From Actinoplanes derwentensis (GTDB taxonomy: Bacteria > Actinomycetota > Actinomycetes > Mycobacteriales > Micromonosporaceae), in the NCBI RefSeq assembly GCF_900104725.1, contig NZ_LT629758.1:2170001-2234000 (forward strand): a DNA stretch of 64,000 nucleotides, read 5' to 3'. The position numbers and the translations under genes were made by a program. The notes below the pieces were generated by a model that saw nothing but the letters and a program-made list of their open reading frames with translations, did not search any database and was not told the origin of the DNA. Shown piece by piece: positions 43,564-51,388 of this stretch (within the stretch, counting starts at the first letter, position 1; every line of letters begins with the position of its first letter).

Positions 43564-44835
43564 TCATGAGCCGCCGCTGCCGACCGGGGTGGACGGCAGG
43601 TCGCGGTGCTCGCGGATCGGGCCGAGCAGCAGGATGCCGGTGGCGGCCACCGTCAGGCCGGTGGTGAGCCACAGCGCCGGGCGCAGGCCCAGGGTGGTGC
43701 CCAGCACGCCGCCGAGCAGCGCGCCCACCGGGATCGTGCCGTAGTTGAGCAGTTGCATGCCGGTCAGGACCCGGCCGAGCAGGTGCCGGGGGGTGTACGC
43801 CTGCCGGAAACTGCCTTTGATCACGTTCGCGGCGACGACTCCGGCACCGATGACCACTCCGGCGGTGATCAGCAGGGCCAGCCGCGCTCCGGGGCCGGTC
43901 ATCGGGATCAGCAGCGTGAACGGTGCCGCCCCGATCTGGCAGAGCAGCATGCCGTGCGCGGTACCGAAACGCCGGGCGATCCGGGTGGCCAGCAGCGCGC
44001 CGACGACCCCGCCGGTGCTCATCGCGGCGACCGTGAGGCCGACGGTGCCGGGGCTGAGTCCCACCTCGCGGATCAGGAAGACGATCAGGATCGCCTGGTA
44101 GCCGTGCATCGCCAGGTTGGCGACGGCCCCGTACAGGGCCATCACCCGCAGGTACGGGTCCCGGATCAGGAACCGTAGTCCGGCGCCGATCTCGGAGCGC
44201 AGCGCCCGCCGGGCGGCCGGTGTGGTCCGGTCCGGTTCGCGGTGCCGCATGGCCAGCAGGCAGATCCCGGAGATCAGGAACGTGACGGCGTCGGCGGCCA
44301 GCCCGGCGACCGCGCCGAAGGCCTGCGCCAGCAGACCGGCCGCGCCGGGGCCCGCGACCTGGGCGCTGGCCTCGCTGCCCTGGAGTCTCGCGTTGCCCTC
44401 GGCCAGGCGGCCGGTGTCCAGTAGCGACGGCAGGTACACCTGGTAGGCGGTCTGGAAGAACACCGACACCACACCGGCCAGCAACGCCACCGCGAGCAGC
44501 TGCCCGATCCCGAGGACCCCCAGCCAGGCCGCGACCGGCACGCTGAGCAACAGTGTCAGCCCGACGAGGTCGCACACCAGCAGGACGGGCCGGCGCGGCA
44601 GCCGGTCCACCCAGACTCCGGCGGGCAGCCCGATCAGCAGCCACGGCACCCAGGCGGCGGCCTGCAACATCGCGACCTGCATCGTGGAGGCGTGCAGGGT
44701 GCCGACCGCGACCAGCGGCAACGCCACCGAGGTGATGGAACTACCGAACCGGCTGGTGGTCTGCCCGGCCCAGAACAGCCGGAAGTCGCGATGCCACAGC
44801 AGATCGGCGCCCGGCGGCACGGCCAGGGTGGTCAC
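43564..44835 (-). CDS. MFS transporter (DHA3/enterobactin-exporter-like)
   Basis: A 423-residue carrier with about 12 helices. FRLFWAGQTTSRFGSSI is the usual DHA3 start, and GLPAGVWVDRLPRRPVLL is the A-motif. A middle cytoplasmic loop follows MRHREPDRTTPAARRAL. The family exports macrolides and other drugs and some siderophores. GTG 44835 overlaps the ArsR gene stop (GTGA); the longer frame is a shadow. Likely controlled by the ArsR protein. Confidence 0.9.
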   Translation of the reverse strand: MTTLAVPPGADLLWHRDFRLFWAGQTTSRFGSSITSVALPLVAVGTLHASTMQVAMLQAAAWVPWLLIGLPAGVWVDRLPRRPVLLVCDLVGLTLLLSVPVAAWLGVLGIGQLLAVALLAGVVSVFFQTAYQVYLPSLLDTGRLAEGNARLQGSEASAQVAGPGAAGLLAQAFGAVAGLAADAVTFLISGICLLAMRHREPDRTTPAARRALRSEIGAGLRFLIRDPYLRVMALYGAVANLAMHGYQAILIVFLIREVGLSPGTVGLTVAAMSTGGVVGALLATRIARRFGTAHGMLLCQIGAAPFTLLIPMTGPGARLALLITAGVVIGAGVVAANVIKGSFRQAYTPRHLLGRVLTGMQLLNYGTIPVGALLGGVLGTTLGLRPALWLTTGLTVAATGILLLGPIREHRDLPSTPVGSGGS

Positions 44836-45398
44836 GGCTGTCCCGGGACGCCGTACACGTACACGAAGACCGGCTGCCGTTGCCCACCGGCCGGCCGGTC
44901 GCGCCACCGGTCCAACAGTTCCCCCATCTCGGTGCCGAGCTGACGAAGCTCGTCGGGGGACAGGTGCAGCCATGTGTCGGTGGTGAAAGCGCTGGTGCCC
45001 CACTGTTGTTTCTCGGTCTCCGGGGCCGCCAACCAGGACCGGGCCTTCTGCGTACGGTGTTCCAGGGTCAACGATTCGGCGGCGTCCGCGATCGCCGATT
45101 CCGCCGGGTCGTCGTGGAACTGCGTGCTGGTCCAGCGCACCGACCGGTGGGCCGGTCGCCACCAGCGTTCCCGGCGGTCGCGGGCCAGCTCGGGGGCTTC
45201 CTCGACGAGCCCGCAGTCGCCGAGCACCCGCAGGTGGTGGCTGATGTTGCCGACCGCCTGCCCGGTAACGCCGGCGAGGCTGCTCGCGGTGCCGGGCCCT
45301 TGCACTTTCAGCACGTCCATCAGCCTGCGCCGCAGTGGATGGCTGAGCGCGGCCAAGACCCGGACCTCGGTTACGTGGCGTACCTCATCACTGGTCAT
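44832..45398 (-). CDS. ArsR-type HTH regulator of the MFS operon
   Basis: A 188-residue regulator with an N-terminal winged helix (RVLAALSHPLRRRLMDVLKV, then ASSLAGVTGQAVGNISHHLR and VLGDCGLVEEAPE) and a C-terminal extension of about 100 residues seen in drug-responsive ArsR proteins. No metal-site Cys pair is evident. ATG 45398 is preferred to 45419 because the latter lies in the operator. First gene of the operon; a strong inverted repeat lies 15-48 bp upstream. Confidence 0.9.
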   Translation of the reverse strand: MTSDEVRHVTEVRVLAALSHPLRRRLMDVLKVQGPGTASSLAGVTGQAVGNISHHLRVLGDCGLVEEAPELARDRRERWWRPAHRSVRWTSTQFHDDPAESAIADAAESLTLEHRTQKARSWLAAPETEKQQWGTSAFTTDTWLHLSPDELRQLGTEMGELLDRWRDRPAGGQRQPVFVYVYGVPGQP

Positions 45399-45412
45399 AC
45401 CCCACCCTGACA

Positions 45413-45446
45413 TGCACAAGAGTTATTGTGCAACAGCTCTTGTGCA
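45413..45446. promoter_or_regulatory. Operator of the ArsR-MFS operon
   Basis: TGCACAAGAG (45413-45422) and CTCTTGTGCA (45437-45446) are perfect 10-bp inverted repeats; a nested pair TGCACAA/TTGTGCA adds a third half-site at 45426-45432. The placement directly ahead of ArsR suggests autorepression. Confidence 0.7.
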
Positions 45447-45677
45447 TCGACGTTATTGTCGGTGCGGGTCGGCCCGGACGTCGTCCTGCGACCTGTCCGC
45501 CAGCTCACCCGCTGCACGATGATCGACATGGCACAGGATCGCGTCGGTCAGCGCAACGATCTCCTCAAAGCGCTCGCCGAACATCAGCACCTGACCTTCG
45601 GGGTGTTCGCGACGGTTGAGCGGCAGGGCCGAGTCACTGTCGGAGACGTGTGCTCGTGGGTATGAGCCGGGAGTAGA
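45447..45677. other. Stretch without a confident gene
   Basis: Two weak readings compete. The plus strand has a short frame (ATG 45519, MIDMAQDRVGQRNDLLKALA) to a stop at 45665. The minus strand has an open protein-like reading with VLMFGERFEEIVALTDAIL and no convincing start. Neither has a family, and composition is less GC-biased than the neighbours. It may be the remains of a lost gene. Confidence 0.3.
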
Positions 45678-46355
45678 TCACGCGATCCACCGGACGACGT
45701 CGGCCAGTAACCAGAGCACGGCGCCGCCTACCGCGGTCAGGCCGGCGCTGAGCAGCAGTTCCCGCCGGTGACTTCCCAGGTGGTAGCGGGTCGCCAGCCA
45801 GACCAGGACCAGCACCGGGACGACCAGACCGATGGCGGCGGCGGGATGAAACGACCGGTAGAACTCGTCCGCGCCCCGCACCACCAAGCCCATCAGCTCG
45901 GCCGGTGGCTCGATCAGCAGCGCGTGCACGGCCGGACAGGCCAGCAGCCCACAGGCGATCCCGGCGGCCACCGCCGCACGACGGCCGGTGTCGTGCCGGA
46001 CCGTGTTACCGAGAATGCCCAGGGCGAACCCGGCCGCCACCGACACGGCGAGCCAGACGGCGGCCGTCCCCGCGACGTCGCCGGACCAGCGGCCGGTGAC
46101 CAGCACGATCATCAGGAAGTAGGTGACGGTCGCGGTCACCGGCAGCATCACGGCTTGCGTGACCGCCCGCCTACGGGTGCCGGCGGTCACGGCGAGCAGG
46201 AGAGCTCCCAGCCCCCAGAGCAGGCCGCTGCTGGTGACGGCTCGCAGGATCCGCGCCACGTCCCGGCCGGGACCGAGACCCAGGTCCACAGTGTCGCCGG
46301 CACAGGACAGCAGGGCGAGCAGAATCCCGGCTGCCACCGGTCGGATCAGCGTCAC
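45678..46355 (-). CDS. Integral membrane protein of unknown function
   Basis: A 225-residue protein with six to seven hydrophobic helices, starting TLIRPVAAGILLALLSCAGD after GTG 46355; CAGAAT lies 7 nt upstream (leaderless type). Soluble loops are short; the longest follows ALLIEPPAELMGLVVRGADE. No family is recognised. The longer frame upstream runs through the dispersed repeat and is not coding. Confidence 0.7.
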   Translation of the reverse strand: MTLIRPVAAGILLALLSCAGDTVDLGLGPGRDVARILRAVTSSGLLWGLGALLLAVTAGTRRRAVTQAVMLPVTATVTYFLMIVLVTGRWSGDVAGTAAVWLAVSVAAGFALGILGNTVRHDTGRRAAVAAGIACGLLACPAVHALLIEPPAELMGLVVRGADEFYRSFHPAAAIGLVVPVLVLVWLATRYHLGSHRRELLLSAGLTAVGGAVLWLLADVVRWIA

Positions 46356-46405
46356 CGCCGGTATTCTGCCGGGCGCCGTCAACCACGCTCCGGCCACCGC
46401 ATCCG

Positions 46406-46480
46406 GCCCGGCGGTCGCGGGTCGGCCCGATGTGTCGCCTGTCTCGCGGGGTAGGGGACAGGGCTGTCGGTAGGCGTACC
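46406..46480. repeat. Dispersed intergenic repeat, copy C
   Basis: From GCCCGGCGGTCGCGG to GTCGGTAGGCGTACC. Its reverse complement matches 18543-18615 over about 70 bp, with the same order of blocks (GCGGTCGCG, GTCGCCTG, CGGGGTAGGG, GGGCTGTCGGTAGGCGTA). Confidence 0.65.
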
Positions 46481-46495
46481 TGATGAAGGTTTTCG

Positions 46496-47038
46496 TCAGG
46501 GGTTCATCAAGGACCGGATCATCGCGATCAGTTGCTGGGCCCGGGGGCCGCGGGCCGCCAGGACCGATTTCAGGTGGGCCTGGGCGTTGCTGCCGGCGAA
46601 CTGCATGGTGGGCGGGCCGGCGGGCAGGACGATCCCCACGTACGCAGTCCGGGGCTCGGTGGTCTCGACCAGCGTGCCGTCGGCGTCCAGCGCCCACGAA
46701 TGCTGCCGCCACAAACCATCGGGGGAGAGCGCGTAGCCGGTGCCGATCGCCGGGACCGCGCCGTCGATCCACAGCCGGGCGACGTTGCCGTGACAATCGC
46801 CGTCGTCACCCGCCGCCACCCGGCGCGCGCCGGTGAACACCGTCGACGTGGACAGCAGCGCGTCGAGGTCACCGTCGGGGCTGCCGGGCGGCACGACCAG
46901 TTCCCCGCCGTGCGCGAGCAGGTCACGGCACCATTGACGCCAGCGGGCGTCATACGACGGGTCGGCGTCGGGATAGCCGCGGACCCGGGCGCGGTAGAGG
47001 GCGAGGCGGCGGTCGTACTCGTGAGCGGCGAGTGGCAC
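46496..47038 (-). CDS. Conserved-type protein of unknown function
   Basis: A 180-residue soluble protein. The segment GDCHGNVARLWIDGAVPAIG followed by GYALSPDGLWRQHSWALDAD and TEPRTAYVGIVL looks like a folded enzyme-like core with conserved Cys, His and Trp; I know similar actinobacterial proteins only as hypothetical. GTG 47038: TAGCCT ends 7 nt before it on the minus strand, which gives a leaderless mRNA. Confidence 0.7.
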   Translation of the reverse strand: MPLAAHEYDRRLALYRARVRGYPDADPSYDARWRQWCRDLLAHGGELVVPPGSPDGDLDALLSTSTVFTGARRVAAGDDGDCHGNVARLWIDGAVPAIGTGYALSPDGLWRQHSWALDADGTLVETTEPRTAYVGIVLPAGPPTMQFAGSNAQAHLKSVLAARGPRAQQLIAMIRSLMNP

Positions 47039-47153
47039 CGGGGAAGGCTACAACGCCCGCGCGCTGATACCGGCATCCCGGCGGGGTCGGCCGTACGGCC
47101 CAGAGCCGCCGAAGCGTCTGACGTCGGTCACCAGCGCGATCTAGCATCTGCTC
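47039..47153. promoter_or_regulatory. Divergent leaderless promoters
   Basis: Minus strand: TAGCCT then six bases and GTG 47038. Plus strand: TAGCAT (47142-47147), six bases, then GTG 47154. Both place transcription start on the first base of the start codon. Confidence 0.5.
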
Positions 47154-48101
47154 GTGGAGGTCGAGCAGATAGAGCGGGTCCGTGATTTCAACCGCTACTA
47201 CACCCAGCGCCTGGGCGTGCTCACCGACCGCTACCTCGGGCAGGGACGGCCGTTCGTGCAGGCCCGGCTGCTGTTCGAGATCGGCGACGGCGGCAGCCTG
47301 GCGGACCTGCGGGCCCGCTTCGACATGGACGCCGGTTACCTGACCCGTCAGCTCAGCGAACTCGACGACCAAGGCCTGGTCACCGTCCGCGACCAGGCGG
47401 CGGAACTGACCGACGCCGGCCGCCACGAATGCGCCGAACTCGAACAACGCGCCGCCGCCGGCATCGCGGCCCTGCTCGGCGAGCTGACCGCCGGGCAACG
47501 CGAACGCCTGGTCGCCGCACAGGACGAGATCCGCCGGGTCCTGCGCGCCGCCGCCGTCACCGTGGAAGCGGTCGCCCCGGCGGCACCGGCCGCCCGGGAG
47601 TGCCTGGCCCGGTACGCCGCCGAACTCGACGCCCTGTTCCCGGAAGGGTTCGCCGCGACCACCCTGACCCGGCCCGAAGACGTCACCGGCACCCAGCTGC
47701 TCGCCCTGGAGGACGGCCGCCCGGTCGGCTGCGGCATGTGGATCCGCCTCGGGCCCGGCGTCGCCGAGATCCGCCACCTGTGGGTCGCCGACGAAACCCG
47801 CGGCCTGGGACTGGGGCGCAAACTGCTGAGCCGCCTGGAAGTCGACGCCGCCAACCACGGCATCTCCATCATCCGGCTCGGCACCCACCCCCTGCTGACC
47901 GAGGCACTCGCCCTCTACCGCAGCAGCGGGTATGCCGACATCGGAAAGTACAGCGACGTACCGTACAACCAGTTGGCCTTTGAAAAGGTCCTGGTCAGTC
48001 TCGGGGCCGCACCCGTGACGGGTCGTGCGGACGGGACGAGTCGACCACCCGTGGCATCCGCATTTCGCCGAGGCGCAGTGGAGTCAGCGTCGCGTCGATA
48101 G
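47154..48101 (+). CDS. MarR-type HTH fused to a GNAT acetyltransferase
   Basis: A 315-residue bifunctional protein. Residues about 1-140: winged-helix MarR part (VRDFNRYYTQRLGVLTDRYL, then LADLRARFDMDAGYLTRQLS). Residues about 150-290: GNAT fold with the CoA-binding loop VADETRGLGLGRKLL (R/QxxGxG/A) and ALALYRSSGYADIGKYSDVP. The C-terminal 30 residues are Arg/Ser/Pro-rich and overlap the convergent acyltransferase by 107 bp. The fusion is known in several bacterial families; targets are unknown. Confidence 0.9.
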   Translation: MEVEQIERVRDFNRYYTQRLGVLTDRYLGQGRPFVQARLLFEIGDGGSLADLRARFDMDAGYLTRQLSELDDQGLVTVRDQAAELTDAGRHECAELEQRAAAGIAALLGELTAGQRERLVAAQDEIRRVLRAAAVTVEAVAPAAPAARECLARYAAELDALFPEGFAATTLTRPEDVTGTQLLALEDGRPVGCGMWIRLGPGVAEIRHLWVADETRGLGLGRKLLSRLEVDAANHGISIIRLGTHPLLTEALALYRSSGYADIGKYSDVPYNQLAFEKVLVSLGAAPVTGRADGTSRPPVASAFRRGAVESASRR

Positions 48102-48744
48102 CCTCCATGATCAACTGGGTGGCCTGCAACGGCCGCTCATCGGACAACACCACCGGCTCGTCGGCGAACCGCACCCGCACCACCGGCCGCGTCACCAACG
48201 CCCGCAACAGCGCCCGGACGAGACCTCTCGGCGCCGCATACGGAACCACCGCGTGCGTGCCCCACTGCGCGACCGCGAGCACCGGCGAACCCGACATCTG
48301 CGCCATCCGCGCCGCACCGGTCTTGCCCCGCTCCGGCCACATCCACGGGTCCAGCCCGATCCGGCCCTCCGGATACACCAACACCGCCGAACCCTGCGCC
48401 AACGCCCTCGCCGCGGCCGGCAGCGCGTCGGCGACGTGCGTGGTGTTGCGATCCACCCGGATGTGCCCGCAATGCCGCATCAACGAACCCACCACCGGCG
48501 CCCGGAACACCCCACCGGTCGCCATGAACCGCGGCACGATGCCCGCCTTGTGACAAGCCGCCGCCACGATCACCGGATCGAACGGGCTGATGTGATTGGC
48601 GGCCAGAATCACCGGCCCACCCCGCAACTTCTCCGGCAACCCGCCGGAAACCTCCAGACGCGCCAACGGGAACACCAACAACCGCGACACGACGAGCAGC
48701 CCCCGCCACAACCGGGGCGCCCGCCAGACAGATGAACTCTCCAT
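47995..48744 (-). CDS. Lysophospholipid (1-acylglycerol-3-phosphate) acyltransferase family protein
   Basis: A 249-residue PlsC-type enzyme. Catalytic NHxxxxD motif: AANHISPFDPVIV (residues about 49-61); substrate motif VLVYPEGRIGLDPWMWPERG (EGR); a hydrophobic N-terminal helix anchors it to the membrane. It transfers acyl groups to glycerolipid intermediates. The coding strand is G-rich, unlike minus-strand genes at 31-40 kb. Its 3' end lies antisense to the GNAT fusion gene. Confidence 0.9.
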   Translation of the reverse strand: MESSSVWRAPRLWRGLLVVSRLLVFPLARLEVSGGLPEKLRGGPVILAANHISPFDPVIVAAACHKAGIVPRFMATGGVFRAPVVGSLMRHCGHIRVDRNTTHVADALPAAARALAQGSAVLVYPEGRIGLDPWMWPERGKTGAARMAQMSGSPVLAVAQWGTHAVVPYAAPRGLVRALLRALVTRPVVRVRFADEPVVLSDERPLQATQLIMEAIDATLTPLRLGEMRMPRVVDSSRPHDPSRVRPRD

Positions 48745-48892
48745 GAGGCCTGAAATAATGGCATGCCACCACCAGTGCTCCGCTTCAGCCGACCGGCCAG
48801 ATCAAAACCATCCCCACCGCGGCGGTACGCCGACAGCGTGCCGTTCGCGCGAACACACCATGACAGCACCCACCTGAACCCACCCTGAACGC

Positions 48893-49396
48893 ATGATCTT
48901 CTCGAACGTGTGGGCGGCAACGCTGGTCATGGCCCTGTCCCCGGCACCCGCGGCCCCACCCGCACCCGCCCTGACCGCGGCCCAGCGCACCGTGCTGACC
49001 GAAGCCACCCGACAGTTCCGCGACGTCACCAAAGCCCTCGCCGCCGGCTACCTGAAAACCGACGCGTGCGTACCCGGCATGGGCTACCACTACGCCCACC
49101 CCGCCTACTCCGCCGACACCAACATCGACCCGGCCCGGCCCGAAGTACTGCTCTACGACCGGCACGCCCGGCTCCTGGGCCTCGAATACTTCAAAGCCGA
49201 CACCGACGGCGACCTCAAAACCGACCCCGACCGGCCCACCCTGTTCGGCAACCGGTTCGACGGCCCGATGACCGGCCACGAAGTACCCCACGGCCACCCG
49301 CCGATGCCCGTGCACTACGACCTGCACGTGTGGCTCTACCAGACCAACCCGGCCGGTGGACTGGCCACCACCAACCCCAAGGTCACCTGCCCGTGA
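48893..49396 (+). CDS. Secreted protein of unknown function
   Basis: A 167-residue protein with an N-terminal signal-like stretch (MIFSNVWAATLVMALSPAPA) and a Pro/Ala-rich region, then a conserved-looking domain: KTDACVPGMGYHYAHPAYSA, EVLLYDRHARLLGLEYFKAD, HGHPPMPVHYDLHVWLYQTN and a final VTCP. Multiple His, Asp and two Cys suggest a metal-binding or disulfide-bonded outer protein. Similar proteins are found in many actinobacteria without a function. Confidence 0.75.
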   Translation: MIFSNVWAATLVMALSPAPAAPPAPALTAAQRTVLTEATRQFRDVTKALAAGYLKTDACVPGMGYHYAHPAYSADTNIDPARPEVLLYDRHARLLGLEYFKADTDGDLKTDPDRPTLFGNRFDGPMTGHEVPHGHPPMPVHYDLHVWLYQTNPAGGLATTNPKVTCP

Positions 49397-49453
49397 GCAC
49401 ACCCACGCTCCAGCGGCTACCCTCGGAGACGGCGCCCGTGCCCCACGGCCGCC

Positions 49454-49496
49454 CCGGACGAGTTGCGCGTCGTACCCGGCCTGACAAGACGACCGC
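49454..49496 (+). promoter_or_regulatory. Guanidine-III riboswitch (ykkC-III / mini-ykkC class)
   Basis: The sequence follows the known guanidine-III core almost base for base: CCGGACGAG, then GCG-GTCGT as the 5' side of P2 (with one bulged C), ACCCGG pairing with the initial CCGG, and GACAAGACGACCGC closing P2. The P2 bases differ from the well-studied Thermobifida sequence (as I recall it) but keep pairing, which supports a functional RNA. It ends 18 nt before the ATG of a SugE-type exporter; the ribosome binding site AGAGGT (49501) lies next to it. Guanidine binding should raise expression of the exporter. Confidence 0.88.
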
Positions 49497-49514
49497 CTGC
49501 AGAGGTGCATCGTC

Positions 49515-49829
49515 ATGGCATGGCTCGTTCTCGTCATCTCCGGAGTGCTGGAAACCGTCTGGGCCATCGCCCTAGACCGCAGCTCCGGCTTCACCCGCCC
49601 CGGCCCCACCGCCGTCTTCGGCGCCGCCCTGCTCCTCAGTATGGCCGGCCTCGGTTACGCCCTGCGCACCATCCCGGTCGGCACCGGTTACGCCGTCTGG
49701 GTCGGCATCGGCGCCATCGGCACCGCCCTGACCGGCATGATCGCCCTCAACGAACCGGCCAGCCTGCCCCGCATCCTGTGCCTGCTGCTGGTCCTGACCG
49801 GCGTCATCGGCCTCAAATACTTCCACTGA
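49515..49829 (+). CDS. sugE: SMR-family guanidinium exporter (SugE/Gdx type)
   Basis: A 104-residue four-helix small multidrug resistance protein. ISGVLETVWAIALDRSSGFT holds the essential membrane Glu; the SugE/Gdx-type signatures PVGTGYAVWVGIGAIGTAL and LTGVIGLKYFH separate it from QacE-type drug pumps. It acts as a dual-topology homodimer exchanging guanidinium for protons. The guanidine-III riboswitch directly upstream makes guanidinium export the clear expected role. AGAGGT is 8 nt before ATG 49515. A strong bidirectional terminator follows. Confidence 0.95.
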   Translation: MAWLVLVISGVLETVWAIALDRSSGFTRPGPTAVFGAALLLSMAGLGYALRTIPVGTGYAVWVGIGAIGTALTGMIALNEPASLPRILCLLLVLTGVIGLKYFH

Positions 49830-49836
49830 CAGCACC

Positions 49837-49872
49837 GAGCCGGCCCGGCGGTGTATTCCGCCGGACCGGCTC
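49837..49872. terminator. Bidirectional hairpin terminator between sugE and the convergent gene
   Basis: GAGCCGG-C-CCGGCGG pairs with CCGCCGG-A-CCGGCTC around the loop TGTATT; 14 paired bases with one central mismatch, placed 8 bp after the sugE stop and 14 bp after the convergent gene's stop. Confidence 0.8.
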
Positions 49873-49885
49873 AGCTCACTTCACT

Positions 49886-50614
49886 TCAGTTCACTTCGCC
49901 GAGCTCCGCCAACCGCGCCTCGACCTCGGCCAACTCGGCCCGTAACCGCTGCGCCTGCTGCTCCGCCTCGGCCCGCTCACCGGCCATGATCTGCTCGACC
50001 GCCTCCTGAACCCCCGGCACGTCGATCAGCGACACCATCTTCAGCGCCTCCGCCGGGCGGATCACATAGGGCCGCGCCAAAGCCTTGGCACCCTGGTTGG
50101 CACCCACCGTCCACTCGCCCTCGGCATAAGCCAGCGTCACCGTCAGACCGGGCGCGGGCTTCGCCTTCGCCGGCCGGGCGGCCGCCTTACGCGGAGCGGG
50201 CGTCTCACTGATCGGCTGGTCATTCACCGGCACGGTTTCCTCACTCTTTCGCGGCGCCGGCGCTTTCACCGGCACCGGCTTGTCGATCAGGAGTGGCGGC
50301 CCGGACAGCACCGGCACCTCCGGCTCCGGAACCGGCACCACCTTCTTCGGCAGCGGACCCTTCGGCGCGATCCGCAGGTCACCGGGGGAGAAGGGCAACT
50401 CATCACGCCCGAACTTCACCACCACCCACTCGTCGGACACCGCCGGATCCTCAAGCGCCACCACTTGCCCGATCTGCCCGGAGATCTGCCCCGCCGACTC
50501 GGTGAACTGCACGCGGGGCTTGCGCCCGGCCGCCAACGCGTCCCGGATCTGCTGCAACTCCTCCGCGGTCAGCCCACCGGCTTGAACGCCTGCCGCCGTC
50601 ATCAACCATCCCAT
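49886..50614 (-). CDS. Unknown protein with N-terminal conserved domain and C-terminal coiled coil
   Basis: A 242-residue protein. Residues about 12-85 form a compact domain (GGLTAEELQQIRDALAAGRK, GQISGQIGQVVALEDPAVSD, WVVVKFGRDELPFSPGDLRI) seen in other actinobacterial hypothetical proteins. A Pro/Lys-rich linker follows, then a second small domain (LTVTLAYAEGEWTVGANQGA) and a coiled coil of Ala, Glu, Gln and Arg (AEQQAQRLRAELAEVEARLA). The look suggests a DNA-associated or scaffold protein, but this is inference. ATG 50614 is used; 50602 is also possible. Confidence 0.65.
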   Translation of the reverse strand: MGWLMTAAGVQAGGLTAEELQQIRDALAAGRKPRVQFTESAGQISGQIGQVVALEDPAVSDEWVVVKFGRDELPFSPGDLRIAPKGPLPKKVVPVPEPEVPVLSGPPLLIDKPVPVKAPAPRKSEETVPVNDQPISETPAPRKAAARPAKAKPAPGLTVTLAYAEGEWTVGANQGAKALARPYVIRPAEALKMVSLIDVPGVQEAVEQIMAGERAEAEQQAQRLRAELAEVEARLAELGEVN

Positions 50615-50689
50615 CTTCGTACGCCTGTATGAGAGCGGCTTCTTTCTACCAGCCCGCACCGACAACAACCGCGCACCACACCGAAGTGA

Positions 50690-51388
50690 TCATGACGAGT
50701 ACGGATCACGACCAGTCACGCAATACTCCCGCCCCACCGGATCCCGCAACGTCGTCCAATCACCCGGCACCCGCCGCACCACCGACGCACCCAACCCCAC
50801 ATGCCGCCTGACCTCGGCATCCACATCCACCGACGCCAAATCCACATGCACCCCCGCCGTATCGCCACCGGTGCGCTGCAACAACAACCGGATCCCCATC
50901 CCCGCCGGCCGCCGCAGAAACGAGAACTCCGGCAGATCCGAAGCCACCAGATCCCACCCGGTCAGCTCCGCCCAGAACGCACACTCCCGCTCGTACCAAC
51001 GCGCCGGAACGTCCAGACACACCTGATCCACCACACTGCCGAACCCCGACGGCACCGGCCGCACCACCTCACCCGCCCACCCGACCAAACAGAACACGAT
51101 CCCGGCGGGGGAGCGCAACACCACCAGACCATCCTCAGTACGCACCACCGACGCCCCCACCGGCAACACCGCGCCCAAGTCGTCGACATGCAGATCCAGA
51201 TGCGCCCGCGCCGGCCCGTCCCCGACCACCTGCACCCGCAGACACGCATCCCCGACATCCGGCACCAACGTCGCGAACACCCCACCACCACGCCGCGGCG
51301 ACAACTCCCAGCCGGTCACCGCCGTCCAGAACGGCTCAGCCATCCGCGACGGCGAATCCAGAAAACCCGTCACCCACCGCACCCGCAT
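50690..51388 (-). CDS. Two-domain VOC (glyoxalase/bleomycin-resistance fold) protein
   Basis: A 232-residue protein with two vicinal-oxygen-chelate repeats: VRWVTGFLDSPSRMAEPFWT with HLDLHVDDLGAVL in the first, and VVDQVCLDVPARWYERECAF with GVHVDLASVDVDAEVRR and LRDPVGREYCVTG in the second. It probably binds a small hydrophobic molecule; metal ligands are not certain. ATG 51388 shares a base with the stop of the metallophosphoesterase (TGATG). The coding strand is markedly G-rich. Confidence 0.85.
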   Translation of the reverse strand: MRVRWVTGFLDSPSRMAEPFWTAVTGWELSPRRGGGVFATLVPDVGDACLRVQVVGDGPARAHLDLHVDDLGAVLPVGASVVRTEDGLVVLRSPAGIVFCLVGWAGEVVRPVPSGFGSVVDQVCLDVPARWYERECAFWAELTGWDLVASDLPEFSFLRRPAGMGIRLLLQRTGGDTAGVHVDLASVDVDAEVRRHVGLGASVVRRVPGDWTTLRDPVGREYCVTGRDPYSS

